The notes beneath the pieces were generated by a model. It was given only the letters and a program-made list of their open reading frames with translations, was not told the origin of the DNA and did no database searches. Of a stretch of DNA of 64,000 nt, positions 40,009-49,845 are shown in pieces. How positions within the stretch are numbered: position 1 is the stretch's first letter; each line of letters opens with the position of its first letter. The position numbers were made by a program, and so were the translations under genes. Source of the stretch: Hyphomonas sp. (lineage in GTDB: Bacteria > Pseudomonadota > Alphaproteobacteria > Caulobacterales > Hyphomonadaceae). The stretch covers positions 124,001 to 188,000 of the forward strand of contig WGNP01000006.1 of the NCBI GenBank assembly GCA_016124495.1, in the 5' to 3' direction.

Positions 40009-40288
40009 GGCCGGTCCCTTTTGTTGCAGGTCCGAATGGTAGGGTGAAAGCGATTTGAGGAAAGTTAAGTATCTGCAGGGCGCCAGCGTTCAGGCTTGTG
40101 TTACGAAAGCCTCGTCAATGCGCCCCCTTTACCCCTCCACAGCCCGGATTCTGGGCGTAACATTAGGGTAAATCCTAACTTCGGTTCGGGAAAAATTAAC
40201 CATTTCGCGGCTCTTCTTCACCGTGAGTTTCGCGGTCACAGGCAGAATCACTGTCCCGGGCCGCCCAGCGTCGCGAGGAAGCCGCCCC

Positions 40289-41299
40289 ATGCGCATGAAG
40301 ATGTTCGCTGCAGAGTCCATGGAAGCTGCGAAAGCGATGATCTTTGCGGAGATGGGCTCTGATGCGGTGATTCTTTCCGAACGCGAAGTGGACGGCGGCG
40401 TTGAGGTCCGCGCCGCCATCGATCGCATGGGCGCCGCCGCTGTCGGCAACGAGCCTGTCTTCCTCCGCGATGCCCGTGGCGGCGGCCATGGCCGCGGTAT
40501 CGACAACCCTATGTATGCCCGCGTTCGGGACGCGCTCCTCTGGCACGGCGCCCCGCAGCGCTTTGCCGACCGTGTCGCGCATGAAGGCGCCGGCCGCCTG
40601 CCGGGCCAGTTCTCCGCCCCGGAAGACGCGATGGCCGAAGGCCTCGGCCGGATGATCACCTGCGACCCGATTCCCGCCCGCTTCGACCGCGACATCCTCC
40701 TCGTTGGTCCGCCCGGCCATGGCCGCACCGCCACCGCCGCCAAGCTCACCCGCCGCGCCTCGATGGCCCGCGCCGAAGTCATCCCGCTCGCCGCCGATCT
40801 CGACGGCTCCGGCGCCGGCGCCCAGCTTGCCGCCTACCTCGAACTTGAACGCGACCAGATCCGCGTCGCCGACACGCCGGACGCGCTGTTTGCAACCCTT
40901 CGTATGCTGCGCAAGGAAAACCGCCGCTGCGTTATCGACCTGCCGGCGATCAATCCCTTCGAAGGCGACGACCTCGCCAGCCTCGCCGATCTTGTGGCCG
41001 CCATCCGCGCCGAGCCCGTGCTGGTCCTCTCCGCCGAGGGCCATCCGGAAGACCTCGCCGAAGCCGCCCGCGCCTTCCAGCGCGCTGGCGTGCGCCGCGC
41101 CATTCTCACCAAACTCGATGTCGTCCGCCGCCGCGGCGGCGCCATCGCAGCCCTGACGTCAGCGGGCATCGCCTTCTCCCACCTGGCCATCACGCCCTTC
41201 ATCGGCGGCGGTCTGGTGCCGGCGGCGCCGTCGCGTCTGTCGGCGCTTCTGATTGAAGAAGCGCGCGGCGACGTCATCGCCCTCAGAGGAGCAGCCTGA
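40289..41299 (+). CDS. FlhF-like SRP-family GTPase homologue (divergent)
   Basis: N-terminal MKMFAAESMEAAKAMIFAEMGSDAVILSEREVDGGVEV typical of FlhF; P-loop GPPGHGRTATAAKLTR; LTKLDVVRRRGGAIAAL; directly upstream of MinD/FlhG-like gene. Confidence 0.75.
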   Translation: MRMKMFAAESMEAAKAMIFAEMGSDAVILSEREVDGGVEVRAAIDRMGAAAVGNEPVFLRDARGGGHGRGIDNPMYARVRDALLWHGAPQRFADRVAHEGAGRLPGQFSAPEDAMAEGLGRMITCDPIPARFDRDILLVGPPGHGRTATAAKLTRRASMARAEVIPLAADLDGSGAGAQLAAYLELERDQIRVADTPDALFATLRMLRKENRRCVIDLPAINPFEGDDLASLADLVAAIRAEPVLVLSAEGHPEDLAEAARAFQRAGVRRAILTKLDVVRRRGGAIAALTSAGIAFSHLAITPFIGGGLVPAAPSRLSALLIEEARGDVIALRGAA

Positions 41300-41303
41300 T
41301 CCC

Positions 41304-42143
41304 ATGAGCTTCACCATGCGACGATCCCAGGACCGCCCCTCCGTTCGCCCGCCCCCGCGGGTGACGCCTGCCTCGATCATCGCGGTCGCCAGCGGCAAGG
41401 GCGGCGTCGGCAAGACCTTCATGTCTATCACGCTCGCCTCTGCCCTGGCGAAAGCCGGCCGCCGCGTGCTGCTGGTCGACGGCGACCTTGGCCTCGCCAA
41501 TGTCGACGTTCAGCTCGGCATTGCACCTGAAACCGATCTTGCGGCCGTCGTTGCCGGCTGGGTCGAGCTCGATGACGCCGTCACGCCGGTCGATGGCGGG
41601 GCAGGTGGAGGCGGTTTTGACGTGCTGCCCGGCCGCTCCGGCTCCGGCGCGCTTGCGGAACTGCCCACCGAGGAAGTCGCGCGCCTCGCCGCCGGCCTCA
41701 CGGCCCTCGCGCTCCAGTACGATCACCTCGTGCTCGATCTCGGCGCCGGCATCGAAGCCAACTGCATGCGCCTTGCGCGCTCGGCCGACAAATCCCTCGT
41801 CGTCATCACCGACGATCCCGCCTCGATGACCGACGCCTACGCCTTTATCAAGGTGCTGAAAGGTTACGCGCCGAACGTCGAGCCGATCATCGCCATCAAC
41901 CAAGCCGACACGCGCGCCGCCGGTCAGCGCACCTATGAAGCGATCGCGCGCGCCTGCACCACCTTCCTCGGTTTCCGCCCGCGCCATGCGGGCACCGTCA
42001 TGCGCGACCCGAAGGTTCGCGACGCCATCCGGTGTCAGAAGACGCTGATTTCCACAGATCCCCAGGCCCAGCCTGTTCAGGATGTGATGGCAATCGCCCA
42101 GATGCTCATCGGTGAGGGGCAGCCCGCCACCTTGGGCAATTGA
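41304..42143 (+). CDS. MinD/ParA-type ATPase, FlhG-like
   Basis: IIAVASGKGGVGKTFMSITLASALAKAGRRVLLVDGDLGLANVDVQLG; VITDDPASMTDAYAFIKVL. Confidence 0.88.
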   Translation: MSFTMRRSQDRPSVRPPPRVTPASIIAVASGKGGVGKTFMSITLASALAKAGRRVLLVDGDLGLANVDVQLGIAPETDLAAVVAGWVELDDAVTPVDGGAGGGGFDVLPGRSGSGALAELPTEEVARLAAGLTALALQYDHLVLDLGAGIEANCMRLARSADKSLVVITDDPASMTDAYAFIKVLKGYAPNVEPIIAINQADTRAAGQRTYEAIARACTTFLGFRPRHAGTVMRDPKVRDAIRCQKTLISTDPQAQPVQDVMAIAQMLIGEGQPATLGN

Positions 42144-42189
42144 TCCGTACTAGGAATTATGAAGATTTCGTCCGTGTCCCAACGCCAAA

Positions 42190-42265
42190 TTAACTTGTTA
42201 ACAACAATGCGGCGGTAGGATTCACAAAGGTTAACAATCGGGCTAAACCAGCCCCAAGCTGATTC
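42190..42265 (+). promoter_or_regulatory. ctrA upstream regulatory region (TTAAC repeats, two GANTC sites)
   Basis: TTAAC 42190, GTTAAC 42197, GTTAAC 42230; GATTC at 42219 and 42261. Confidence 0.5.
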
Positions 42266-42277
42266 GGGAGACGAGCG

Positions 42278-42991
42278 ATGCGCGTCCTATTGATTGAAGA
42301 TGATCGGGCACTGGCACGCTCCATTGAGCTGATGCTGAAAGCCGCTGGCTTCAACGTCTATATGACGGACCTCGGTGAAGATGGCGTCGATCTCGGCAAG
42401 GTCTATGAGTACGACATGATCCTTCTCGATCTGTCGCTGCCGGACATCTCTGGCTTCGAAGTCCTGAAGCAGCTGCGCATGAGCCGCGTCAACACACCTG
42501 TAATGATTCTCTCGGGCAACCCGGACATTGAAGCGAAAGTGAAAACCCTCGGCTATGGCGCCGACGACTACCTCACCAAGCCTTTTAACAAGGACGAACT
42601 GATCGCGCGCATCACCGCCATCGTCCGCCGCTCGAAAGGCCATGCCGAAAGCGTCATCCGCACCGGCGAAATCCTCGTCAACCTGGATGCCAAGACTGTC
42701 GAAGTCGAAGGCGACCGCGTGCACCTCACCGGCAAGGAATACGCGATGTTCGAGCTGCTCTCCCTGCGCAAGGGCACGACGCTCACCAAGGAAATGTTCC
42801 TCAACCACCTTTATGGCGGCATGGACGAACCAGAACTCAAGATTATCGACGTGTTCATCTGCAAGTTGCGCAAGAAGCTGCAGCAGGCGACTGGTGGCAA
42901 CCACTATATCGAAACCGTCTGGGGCCGCGGCTATGTGCTCCGGGACCCCCGCCCGGCGTCTAAGGCCGGCGAAATCGAAGTCGCCGCCTAA
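42278..42991 (+). CDS. ctrA: cell-cycle response regulator CtrA
   Basis: [67 protein letters not shown]...[21 protein letters not shown]; diagnostic full-length CtrA. Confidence 0.96.
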   Translation: MRVLLIEDDRALARSIELMLKAAGFNVYMTDLGEDGVDLGKVYEYDMILLDLSLPDISGFEVLKQLRMSRVNTPVMILSGNPDIEAKVKTLGYGADDYLTKPFNKDELIARITAIVRRSKGHAESVIRTGEILVNLDAKTVEVEGDRVHLTGKEYAMFELLSLRKGTTLTKEMFLNHLYGGMDEPELKIIDVFICKLRKKLQQATGGNHYIETVWGRGYVLRDPRPASKAGEIEVAA

Positions 42992-43015
42992 CGCGCCTGA
43001 AGCTGAAAAGTTCAA

Positions 43016-43057
43016 ACGCCCTGGCCCTGCGCCGGGGCGTCTCCTTTTGAAGGCGCA
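43016..43057 (+). terminator. probable ctrA terminator
   Basis: ACGCCC...GGGGCGT stem followed by CTCCTTTTG, 25 nt past ctrA stop. Confidence 0.5.
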
Positions 43058-43149
43058 AGCAAAGCCGCTTCACCTGCATCCCTGACGGTTTCCCGAACTT
43101 TTTCCATGTCATCCCGGCCAAAGCCAGAACCCAGTGTGTTTTGACTCGA

Positions 43150-43510
43150 TTGAAGTCCGGGGCCCCGGCGTCCGGAGGCATGACAAGCCACTGACGTTTT
43201 TTGCCCTCCGCCAATCCGGCTAGGTCCCCTGCGGGGGTTACTCTCCCGTCCATGATCCCGATGCGCGCCTTCAGAGCCGACCCGCATTTCGCCGACCTGT
43301 TCGCGCCTGTGTGTGTCATCTGCTGGCCGGTTCTCTGCCGGCAGCTCAACGCGCTGCTGGTCTGGAGCAGGCGCCAGAGCGTGGTGCATCTTCTTTATTC
43401 GGTCAACGACTGGAGCTTCATTACCCTGCGCCGCGCCGGCGAAGCGACCCATCCTGTAACCAGCAAGCCGCTCGCCCGAACCTTCCGTCCCCTGACGGAT
43501 ACAGGCTTGG
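43150..43510 (+). repeat. dispersed repeat copy B (see 9920-10330)
   Basis: Aligned to copy A over ~300 bp, including ORF MRAFRADPHFADLFAPVCVICWPVLCRQLNALLVWSRRQSVVHLLYSVNDWSFITLRRAGEATHPVTSKPLARTFRPLTD. Confidence 0.9.
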
Positions 43511-43763
43511 GCAGTGATGTGCCATCTGATCTTGATGCGCGCTCGCGCAGCGAGACAGCATGCTCCGCACTTATCCTCCTTGCGTCAGCGGGGGAGTTGG
43601 TATCCTGCGCAGCAGGATGTCTTAGGGGGGGCACTTTACTCACACCCCAACATATCCTCGCTCATTTTCCGCTCATGCCGGCTTTCGACGGGATGAACGG
43701 AAAATCAGTGCAGCTGAAACCCGGAAACCGGCCGCTTCCCGAAAGCGCGTCTGGCCGCACGCG

Positions 43764-44219
43764 CTATTTCCGTGCTCGAGCCTCGTCCGTACCCAGACGG
43801 GCGAGCTCATCGGCGCGGTCATTGTTCGGGTCGCCCGAATGCCCTTTCACCCATTTCCAAGTGATGACATGGCGCGCGCAGGCCTCTTCCATCGCCATCC
43901 AGAGTTCCTGGTTCTTCACGGGTTTCTTGTCAGCGGTTTTCCAGCCATTGCGCTTCCAGCCCTTGATCCATTTCGTCAGGCCGTCCTTCACATAGGTTGA
44001 GTCCACATGCAGCGTCACCTTCGACGGTTTCTTCAGGGCGTTCAGCGCCTCGATAACCGCCATCATTTCCATCCGGTTGTTGGTCGTCGCCGGATCGCCG
44101 CCATACAGTTCCTTCACATGGCCGCCCGCGCGCATGAGGGCGCCCCAGCCGCCGGGGCCGGGATTGCCACTGCACGCGCCGTCGGTCCAGATTTCGATCG
44201 TGTCGATTGTCTCGGTCAT
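43764..44219 (-). CDS. rnhA: ribonuclease HI
   Basis: [86 protein letters not shown]. Confidence 0.97.
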   Translation of the reverse strand: MTETIDTIEIWTDGACSGNPGPGGWGALMRAGGHVKELYGGDPATTNNRMEMMAVIEALNALKKPSKVTLHVDSTYVKDGLTKWIKGWKRNGWKTADKKPVKNQELWMAMEEACARHVITWKWVKGHSGDPNNDRADELARLGTDEARARK

Positions 44220-44260
44220 GCCTCGCGAGGTGGCCCGCTTCGCCGGATGCGTCAAGCCGC

Positions 44261-44821
44261 TCAGAAAATGCTGAGATCCATCTCGGTCAGCTGCTTTGCC
44301 GGCGCGACGATCCGGTGCAGCAGGAAGCCGCAGAACGCGCCTGCCACCCCGCCGATCGCGGCGCCTGAGACCAGCGCTCCCGCGGCCGCTGCCGCCCCGC
44401 CGAACCATCCGAAAACACAGGTCGTGCCGCCCACAATGATCGCGCCCCAGACCGCCCCCCAGCGTAGGTACGGCATCAATGCCGTGATGCCTCGGTGCGG
44501 CAGGCGCCCGATCGACAGACCCAGCGCCAGCGCCGCAGCCGGCACCGTGATGAAGAACAGGAAGAAGTTCAGCGCCGCCAGCTGCAGCCCGGTCTGTACG
44601 CCGCTGAGAAACCCGGTCTGCCCCACGGCCAGCCCGCCCCAGCCCAGGATGCCGAAGGCCAGTTCCATCAGTCCAAGGAATACATACCCCATCAGCGTCA
44701 CGCTCACGCAGGCCGCAAAGGAAGACACCAGCAAGGCCAGCCGGATCCGTTTCACGCGCCTCGGCCGGGGCGTCGTCGCATAGGCGGGAAGCGCGCTGTC
44801 GCTTTCCACCTCGCTGGTCAT
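44261..44821 (-). CDS. hypothetical membrane protein
   Basis: Several glycine/alanine-rich TM helices; between thrB and rnhA. Confidence 0.65.
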   Translation of the reverse strand: MTSEVESDSALPAYATTPRPRRVKRIRLALLVSSFAACVSVTLMGYVFLGLMELAFGILGWGGLAVGQTGFLSGVQTGLQLAALNFFLFFITVPAAALALGLSIGRLPHRGITALMPYLRWGAVWGAIIVGGTTCVFGWFGGAAAAAGALVSGAAIGGVAGAFCGFLLHRIVAPAKQLTEMDLSIF

Positions 44822-45804
44822 GCCCCATATCCTTCCGCGCCCTTGATGTGCAGATGGAACGCGAGCCGTGCGGCATATTCAAGAGGGTTCTTGGGCCGCA
44901 CCAAGGCGCCCGCCGGCGTCGAGCTCCAGTCCACGAGCCTGGTCAGGAAGAACCGCATCGCTGAGCCAAGGCAGAGGAGGGGCAGGGCGTCCAGCTCATC
45001 GCGCGCCAGCGGCCGCACGGACTGGTAACCCGCGATCAGGGCCGCGCCTTTTGAGAAGTTGAACTCCAGACGTGAGGCATCGCTGGCATTGCCTTCATCG
45101 AAGGCCCAGGCATTCATGCACACGGCAAGGTCATAGGCCAGCACATCGGTGCAGGCGAAATAGAAGTCGATGGCGCCGGAAAACTCGTTGCCCAGGAAAA
45201 AGGCATTATCCGGAAACAAGTCCGCATGGATGGTCCCGCGCGGCAGGTCCGCAAAACTGCTCCGGGACCGGAGGATCTGGATAAAAGCGGCTTCAACCGT
45301 GTCCGACAGTCCGACCTGCAAGGCATTGGCATCGTCGGTCCGCCCCGCCCAGAGCGGCGCCCAGGCTTTTAGTCCCAGTGAGTTCTCTCGCTCACCCGCA
45401 AAGTCGGCGAGCGCCAGGTGCATCTTCGCAAGGCCTTCGCCCAGCGCCCGGCACTGGCGCACGTTCGGCCGGCGCGGCGAAAGCCCGTCGAGGAATGTGA
45501 TGATCACCGCCGGCCGGCCTTCCAGCGTGCGCAGCGCCGAGCCGTCGCGTCCCATCACCGGTTCGGGGCAGGGATAACCCTTGGCGGCAAGGTGCTGTTT
45601 CAGGCCGATGAAATAGGGTAGCTCCGCCGCGTTCACGCGCTTCTCGAAAAGGGTAAGGATGAACCGGCCTTTTTCCGTCTCGAGATAGTAGTTCGAATTC
45701 TCTACGCCTTCGGCAATGCCCTTGAAAGCGAGGGCCGCGCCGAGGTCGTAGGCGGAGAGGAACTCCGCCAACGCCTCATCGGATACTTGCGTGTAGACCG
45801 CCAT
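44818..45804 (-). CDS. thrB: homoserine kinase (ThrB type II, APH fold)
   Basis: [22 protein letters not shown]...[47 protein letters not shown]. Confidence 0.95.
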   Translation of the reverse strand: MAVYTQVSDEALAEFLSAYDLGAALAFKGIAEGVENSNYYLETEKGRFILTLFEKRVNAAELPYFIGLKQHLAAKGYPCPEPVMGRDGSALRTLEGRPAVIITFLDGLSPRRPNVRQCRALGEGLAKMHLALADFAGERENSLGLKAWAPLWAGRTDDANALQVGLSDTVEAAFIQILRSRSSFADLPRGTIHADLFPDNAFFLGNEFSGAIDFYFACTDVLAYDLAVCMNAWAFDEGNASDASRLEFNFSKGAALIAGYQSVRPLARDELDALPLLCLGSAMRFFLTRLVDWSSTPAGALVRPKNPLEYAARLAFHLHIKGAEGYGA

Positions 45805-45813
45805 CCTGCCGGA

Positions 45814-47316
45814 CTAAGCGGTCTTGTTCACCATGTCACGTACCAGTGTCTTGCCCGCCAGCAGGTAGTGCAGGGCGGCCCAGGCATACAGTGCGTTGAA
45901 AATGATGATCGACCATTGCAGTCCGCGTGCGTCAGCGCTCACGCAGGTTGCTAGCTGCTCGGCAGTTAGGGCTACTGCTGCCTTGCAGATGTCGAGCGTT
46001 AGTCCGAGGTCTGCTCCTGTCAGGAAGCTGGACTTAAGGAATGTAGACAGGGCACCGATAATCGGCGGGCCAAGCCCGTAGCCCAGAAGGTTGACAACGA
46101 ACAAGGTCACGGCGACTGCGCTTGCGCGCATTCTGCTGTCCACAACGCCTCCAGAGACAGCATACATCGGACCCAGATAGAAGTAGTGGATCATTGCTGC
46201 GATCATCAGGAAGGGCATGGCCAGCCAGAGATTATCGACAGAGTATCCAACCGCATAAAGGGGCACCGAAAGGCCCATACCAAGCGCCGGAAGCCAGGAA
46301 AGCGATGTCGGGCGGGTCTTCGCCATCTTGTCCGAGAGGTATCCCGAGAGGAAGACACCGATCGCGGCCATGACACCAAGAATTACACCAAACAGAAGTG
46401 CTGCCTGTTGCAGGTTCAGTCCGTGAGTGCGGATCAGGAAGGAGGTCGTGAACTGACCGACACCGTAACCGATGAAAGACGCAATGGTCGCGCCCGCAAC
46501 AACGTGTACATAGGCTGGCTTCTTCATCAGGATTTTCAGAACCTGAACAAAGCTCGTGCGCTCCCCGGTCTTGTTCTGAAGTTCCGGTGGATCGGAGTAA
46601 CCCCGGGGCGGCTCACGGATTGTCAGGAACACAATCAGGCCAAGCAGCAAGCCAGGTAGTCCGACAACGACGAATGCGACGCGCCATCCTTCGATGGAAG
46701 GCCAATCCAGCATGTTGAGCGCCCAGGTCCAGCCCCAGTCTGTCAGCGCCGCTGCGATCTGTGCCCCACTGAGGTTGCCGGCCACGAATGCCCCGAAGAC
46801 CGCAGCAAACATACCCCCCAAGGGCACACCAAGGGCATAGATCGAAACCGCCGTGGCACGGCTGCCCGGCTTGAAATAGTCTGCAATAAGGGATTGTGCA
46901 GGCGGTGTGCAGCCCGCCTCTCCAACGCTGACCCCGATGCGAAACAGGAACAGCATCAGGAAGGTCGTTGCAAACCCGCAGAGAACCGTCATCAGGCTCC
47001 AGAATGCCACCGCTGCCGCGATGATACCGACGCGGTGTGAGCGCTCTGAAAAGCGTGCGATCGGGATGCCCAGCATGGTATACAGAATGGCGAAGGCAGG
47101 GCCGCCCAAAAGGCCCATCTGCCAGTCCTCAACGCCGAACGAGTTTTTGATGGGCTCCGTAAGGATATTGATGATCGTACGGTCAATGAAATTGAAGATG
47201 TAGACCAGCAGCAATGAGCCGAGGACATAGCTGCGATAAGCTTTGGTTCCAAACCCTGTCTCGTGGGGCGGCAGGCTCACAGCTTGCGTCTGGCTCGAAT
47301 TGGCGGCGTCGGTCAT
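45814..47316 (-). CDS. spinster-like MFS transporter
   Basis: YVLGSLLLVYIFNFIDRTIINILTEPIKNSFGVEDWQMGLLGGPAFAILYTMLGIPIARFSER; RIGVSVGEAGCTPPAQSLIADYF. Confidence 0.93.
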   Translation of the reverse strand: MTDAANSSQTQAVSLPPHETGFGTKAYRSYVLGSLLLVYIFNFIDRTIINILTEPIKNSFGVEDWQMGLLGGPAFAILYTMLGIPIARFSERSHRVGIIAAAVAFWSLMTVLCGFATTFLMLFLFRIGVSVGEAGCTPPAQSLIADYFKPGSRATAVSIYALGVPLGGMFAAVFGAFVAGNLSGAQIAAALTDWGWTWALNMLDWPSIEGWRVAFVVVGLPGLLLGLIVFLTIREPPRGYSDPPELQNKTGERTSFVQVLKILMKKPAYVHVVAGATIASFIGYGVGQFTTSFLIRTHGLNLQQAALLFGVILGVMAAIGVFLSGYLSDKMAKTRPTSLSWLPALGMGLSVPLYAVGYSVDNLWLAMPFLMIAAMIHYFYLGPMYAVSGGVVDSRMRASAVAVTLFVVNLLGYGLGPPIIGALSTFLKSSFLTGADLGLTLDICKAAVALTAEQLATCVSADARGLQWSIIIFNALYAWAALHYLLAGKTLVRDMVNKTA

Positions 47317-47352
47317 AGGCGTCTCCAGTTAAGGCGGTAGGGTATTGCGAAA

Positions 47353-48846
47353 TCAGGTAGCAGGACTCCAGCGATCCTTCTGGTAGGTGCGGGCGGCGAG
47401 GAAGTAGAACAGGGCGGCAATACCGAAGAACAGCACGGTCGCCACCATCGACTGGCGCAGGCCTTCGGCATAGGCCGAGCAGAGGGCTGGGCCGGTTTCT
47501 CCGAGCTCTGCGATACGGCCGGCGCAGAGGCCTGGATTGAAGGTCGCAAAGGCCTCTTCAAGGCCGGCTTTCCTGACGATTCCGCCCATGAAGGCGCTGC
47601 TCATCATGCCGGTGAAGAGGGGGCCGATGCCGTTGCCGATCAGGCTGATAATCAGCAGCATCACGGAGACCGTCGTGGCGCGAGAACGCGGGCTGACGAT
47701 CGAGGTCGAAACTGTGTACTGCGCGCCGAGGTAGGCATAGTGCGCGATGGCCGCGATCACCCAGAGCCAAAAGGCCATGGTGAGCGTAGGGCTCAGGAAG
47801 GCGCCGACATATGCGGGGATGGCGATCAGTAGGCCGACACCCGGCAGCCAGGCCGCAACGGACGGAAAACGCGGCGAAAGTTTTTCGGAGAGGAACCCGC
47901 CCGCGAAGGTACCGAAGGCGGCAACGGCCGCCAGCGGCGCACCGTAGTTCATAGCGGCCTCGGCGACGCTGACCCCGTGCACGCGCATCAGGAACGGCGC
48001 CTGGAAACTGATCAGACCGTAGCCGACGAACGCCACGAAGGCCGCTCCAAGCGACAGCGTCCAGAAGGTTGGCTTCTGGCCGAATTCCTTGAAGGCCTCG
48101 AAGAATCCCGCCTTGTCCGGTATGGCCGATTTGGGGTCCGAGTAGCCGCGAGGCGGCTCACGGACGGTCAGCCAGAAGATAAGTGCCACGAGGATCCCTG
48201 GTACGCCGACGATCACGAAGACGAGCCGCCAGCCTTCCACTTCCGCCCAATTCACGCCGGTAAAGAGGAACTCCAGGCCGATGGCATTCATCCAGCTGCC
48301 GAACGTCTCGCCCTTCAGGCTGGCGAGCTGGCCGCCGAAAAGCTGGGCGAGGACGCCGCCGATGGTGACGCCCATCGAATAGATACCGATCGCGTTGGCG
48401 CGGCTCTTGGGCGGGTAATAGTCGGTGATGATCGAGTTGGCGGGGGGGGTGCAGCCGGCCTCGCCGATGGCGACCCCGATGCGGAAGACGAGCAGCCAGA
48501 GGAAACTGGCGGCAAGACCGCAGAACACTGTCATCAGCGACCAGACAACGACACACAGTGCTATGATCATCACCCGGTTGGAACGGTCGGCCCACATCGC
48601 GATAGGGATGCCCATAATCGCGTAGAACAGCGCAAAGGGCGGTCCAGTCAGCAGGCCCCATTGCGCATCGCTGAGCGAGAAAGTGTTTATGATCGGCTGA
48701 GCGACGACCGTAATCACGGTGCGATCGATAAAGTTCAGCGTGTAAATGAGTGTCAGCGCGATGAGGACGTAGGAGCGATAGCCCTTCGAGCCATAGCCCG
48801 TGATGTGCCCGTTCGCGCTGTCAGCCGTAGCCGCAGTGGCCGTCAT
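47353..48846 (-). CDS. spinster-like MFS transporter (tandem paralogue)
   Basis: YVLIALTLIYTLNFIDRTVITVVAQPIINTFSLSDAQWGLLTGPPFALFYAIMGIPIAMWADR; IGVAIGEAGCTPPANSIITDYYP. Confidence 0.93.
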   Translation of the reverse strand: MTATAATADSANGHITGYGSKGYRSYVLIALTLIYTLNFIDRTVITVVAQPIINTFSLSDAQWGLLTGPPFALFYAIMGIPIAMWADRSNRVMIIALCVVVWSLMTVFCGLAASFLWLLVFRIGVAIGEAGCTPPANSIITDYYPPKSRANAIGIYSMGVTIGGVLAQLFGGQLASLKGETFGSWMNAIGLEFLFTGVNWAEVEGWRLVFVIVGVPGILVALIFWLTVREPPRGYSDPKSAIPDKAGFFEAFKEFGQKPTFWTLSLGAAFVAFVGYGLISFQAPFLMRVHGVSVAEAAMNYGAPLAAVAAFGTFAGGFLSEKLSPRFPSVAAWLPGVGLLIAIPAYVGAFLSPTLTMAFWLWVIAAIAHYAYLGAQYTVSTSIVSPRSRATTVSVMLLIISLIGNGIGPLFTGMMSSAFMGGIVRKAGLEEAFATFNPGLCAGRIAELGETGPALCSAYAEGLRQSMVATVLFFGIAALFYFLAARTYQKDRWSPAT

Positions 48847-49125
48847 TGTATCTCTCGCCTCCCAGGGGAAAGCGCGCTTCTGGCGGCGCGCCTTGTTATG
48901 GAGAGACGGTAACCTGCCTGCTGCCGCCTGCAAGCCTTATCGTCAGGGCAGGCGAAGACACCCCCGTTTTTCCCCTCCTCCGGGCATTGATTCTGGCTCC
49001 GGGCATTGAATCCGGCGCGCGCCTGATCTCATTCGCCGCGGCAAGCCTGATACATGAGCGCTGCGCCATGGGCCTCGCCCGCAAAATGACCGCCTTCGGA
49101 TCAATTTGCCGGATGAGCCCTGTCC

Positions 49126-49651
49126 ATGCCTGCTTCAATCACCCTGTCTTCGCTCAGCTTTGCCCTGCCTGATGGCCGGGTTCTGTTTTCAGACCTGAAT
49201 TTCAGTTTCAATCAGGAACGCATCGGACTTCTCTGTCAGAACGGCGTCGGCAAATCCGCGCTGCTGCGCCTCTAAAGCGGGTACCTGTCGCCGTCTGCCG
49301 GAAAATTTTCGTCAGCAGCAAGCTCGGAATGCAGCGCCAGAGTTTCGAAGGGGCGGCCAGACGATTGCCGGTCTGTTCGATGTCCGGGCGTCGCCGGCGA
49401 ACCTGCGCCGCGCCGAAGCAGGCGAAGCAGACGCGTTGGAGGCGGCGGACCGGACGCTGGAGGCGCGCCTCGCTGAAGCGCTCGGCCGGGCCGGGAGGGA
49501 CGCCGCGCCGGAGACGCTGCCCGCGTCCCTCTCCGGCCGGCTGCGCACGTGGGCGGCCCTCGCCGCAATGATCTTCGCAGAGCCTGATTTCCAGCTGCTG
49601 GAGGAGCCGACCAGCAATCTCGACCGCAAGGGACGCGCGGCGGCGGAGTAG
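49126..49651 (+). pseudogene. ABC-F family ATPase remnant
   Basis: MPASITLSSLSFALPDGRVLFSDLNFSFNQERIGLLCQNGVGKSALLRL* (TAA 49273) then shifted frame ...LSGRLRTWAALAAMIFAEPDFQLLEEPTSNLDRKGRAAAE*; Walker A and signature/Walker B remnants, centre and C-terminal half missing. Confidence 0.88.
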
Positions 49652-49659
49652 AGGTCGAT

Positions 49660-49845
49660 CTGGTTCGAGAGCTGGACCTAAGCGATCGCCGGCCCGTCCC
49701 GGCAGGCGGGGGCCAGCGTCAGGGGGCAGGAGACAGTATCGGCCGCCGCGGCTTCGGTCTAAGCCTGCGCCATGGCAGGCGCGCCTGCCGGTCCCGAACA
49801 GGCCTCCGTGAGCAGGATTACGGCGGCGGCGGCCAGGGATCGCAT
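49660..49845 (-). pseudogene. small lipoprotein-like gene remnant downstream of map
   Basis: MRSLAAAAVILLTEACSGPAGAPAMAQA*TEAAAADTVSCPLTLAPACRDGPAIA*VQLSNQIDLYSAAA; ATG overlaps map stop; two in-frame TAG. Confidence 0.5.
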
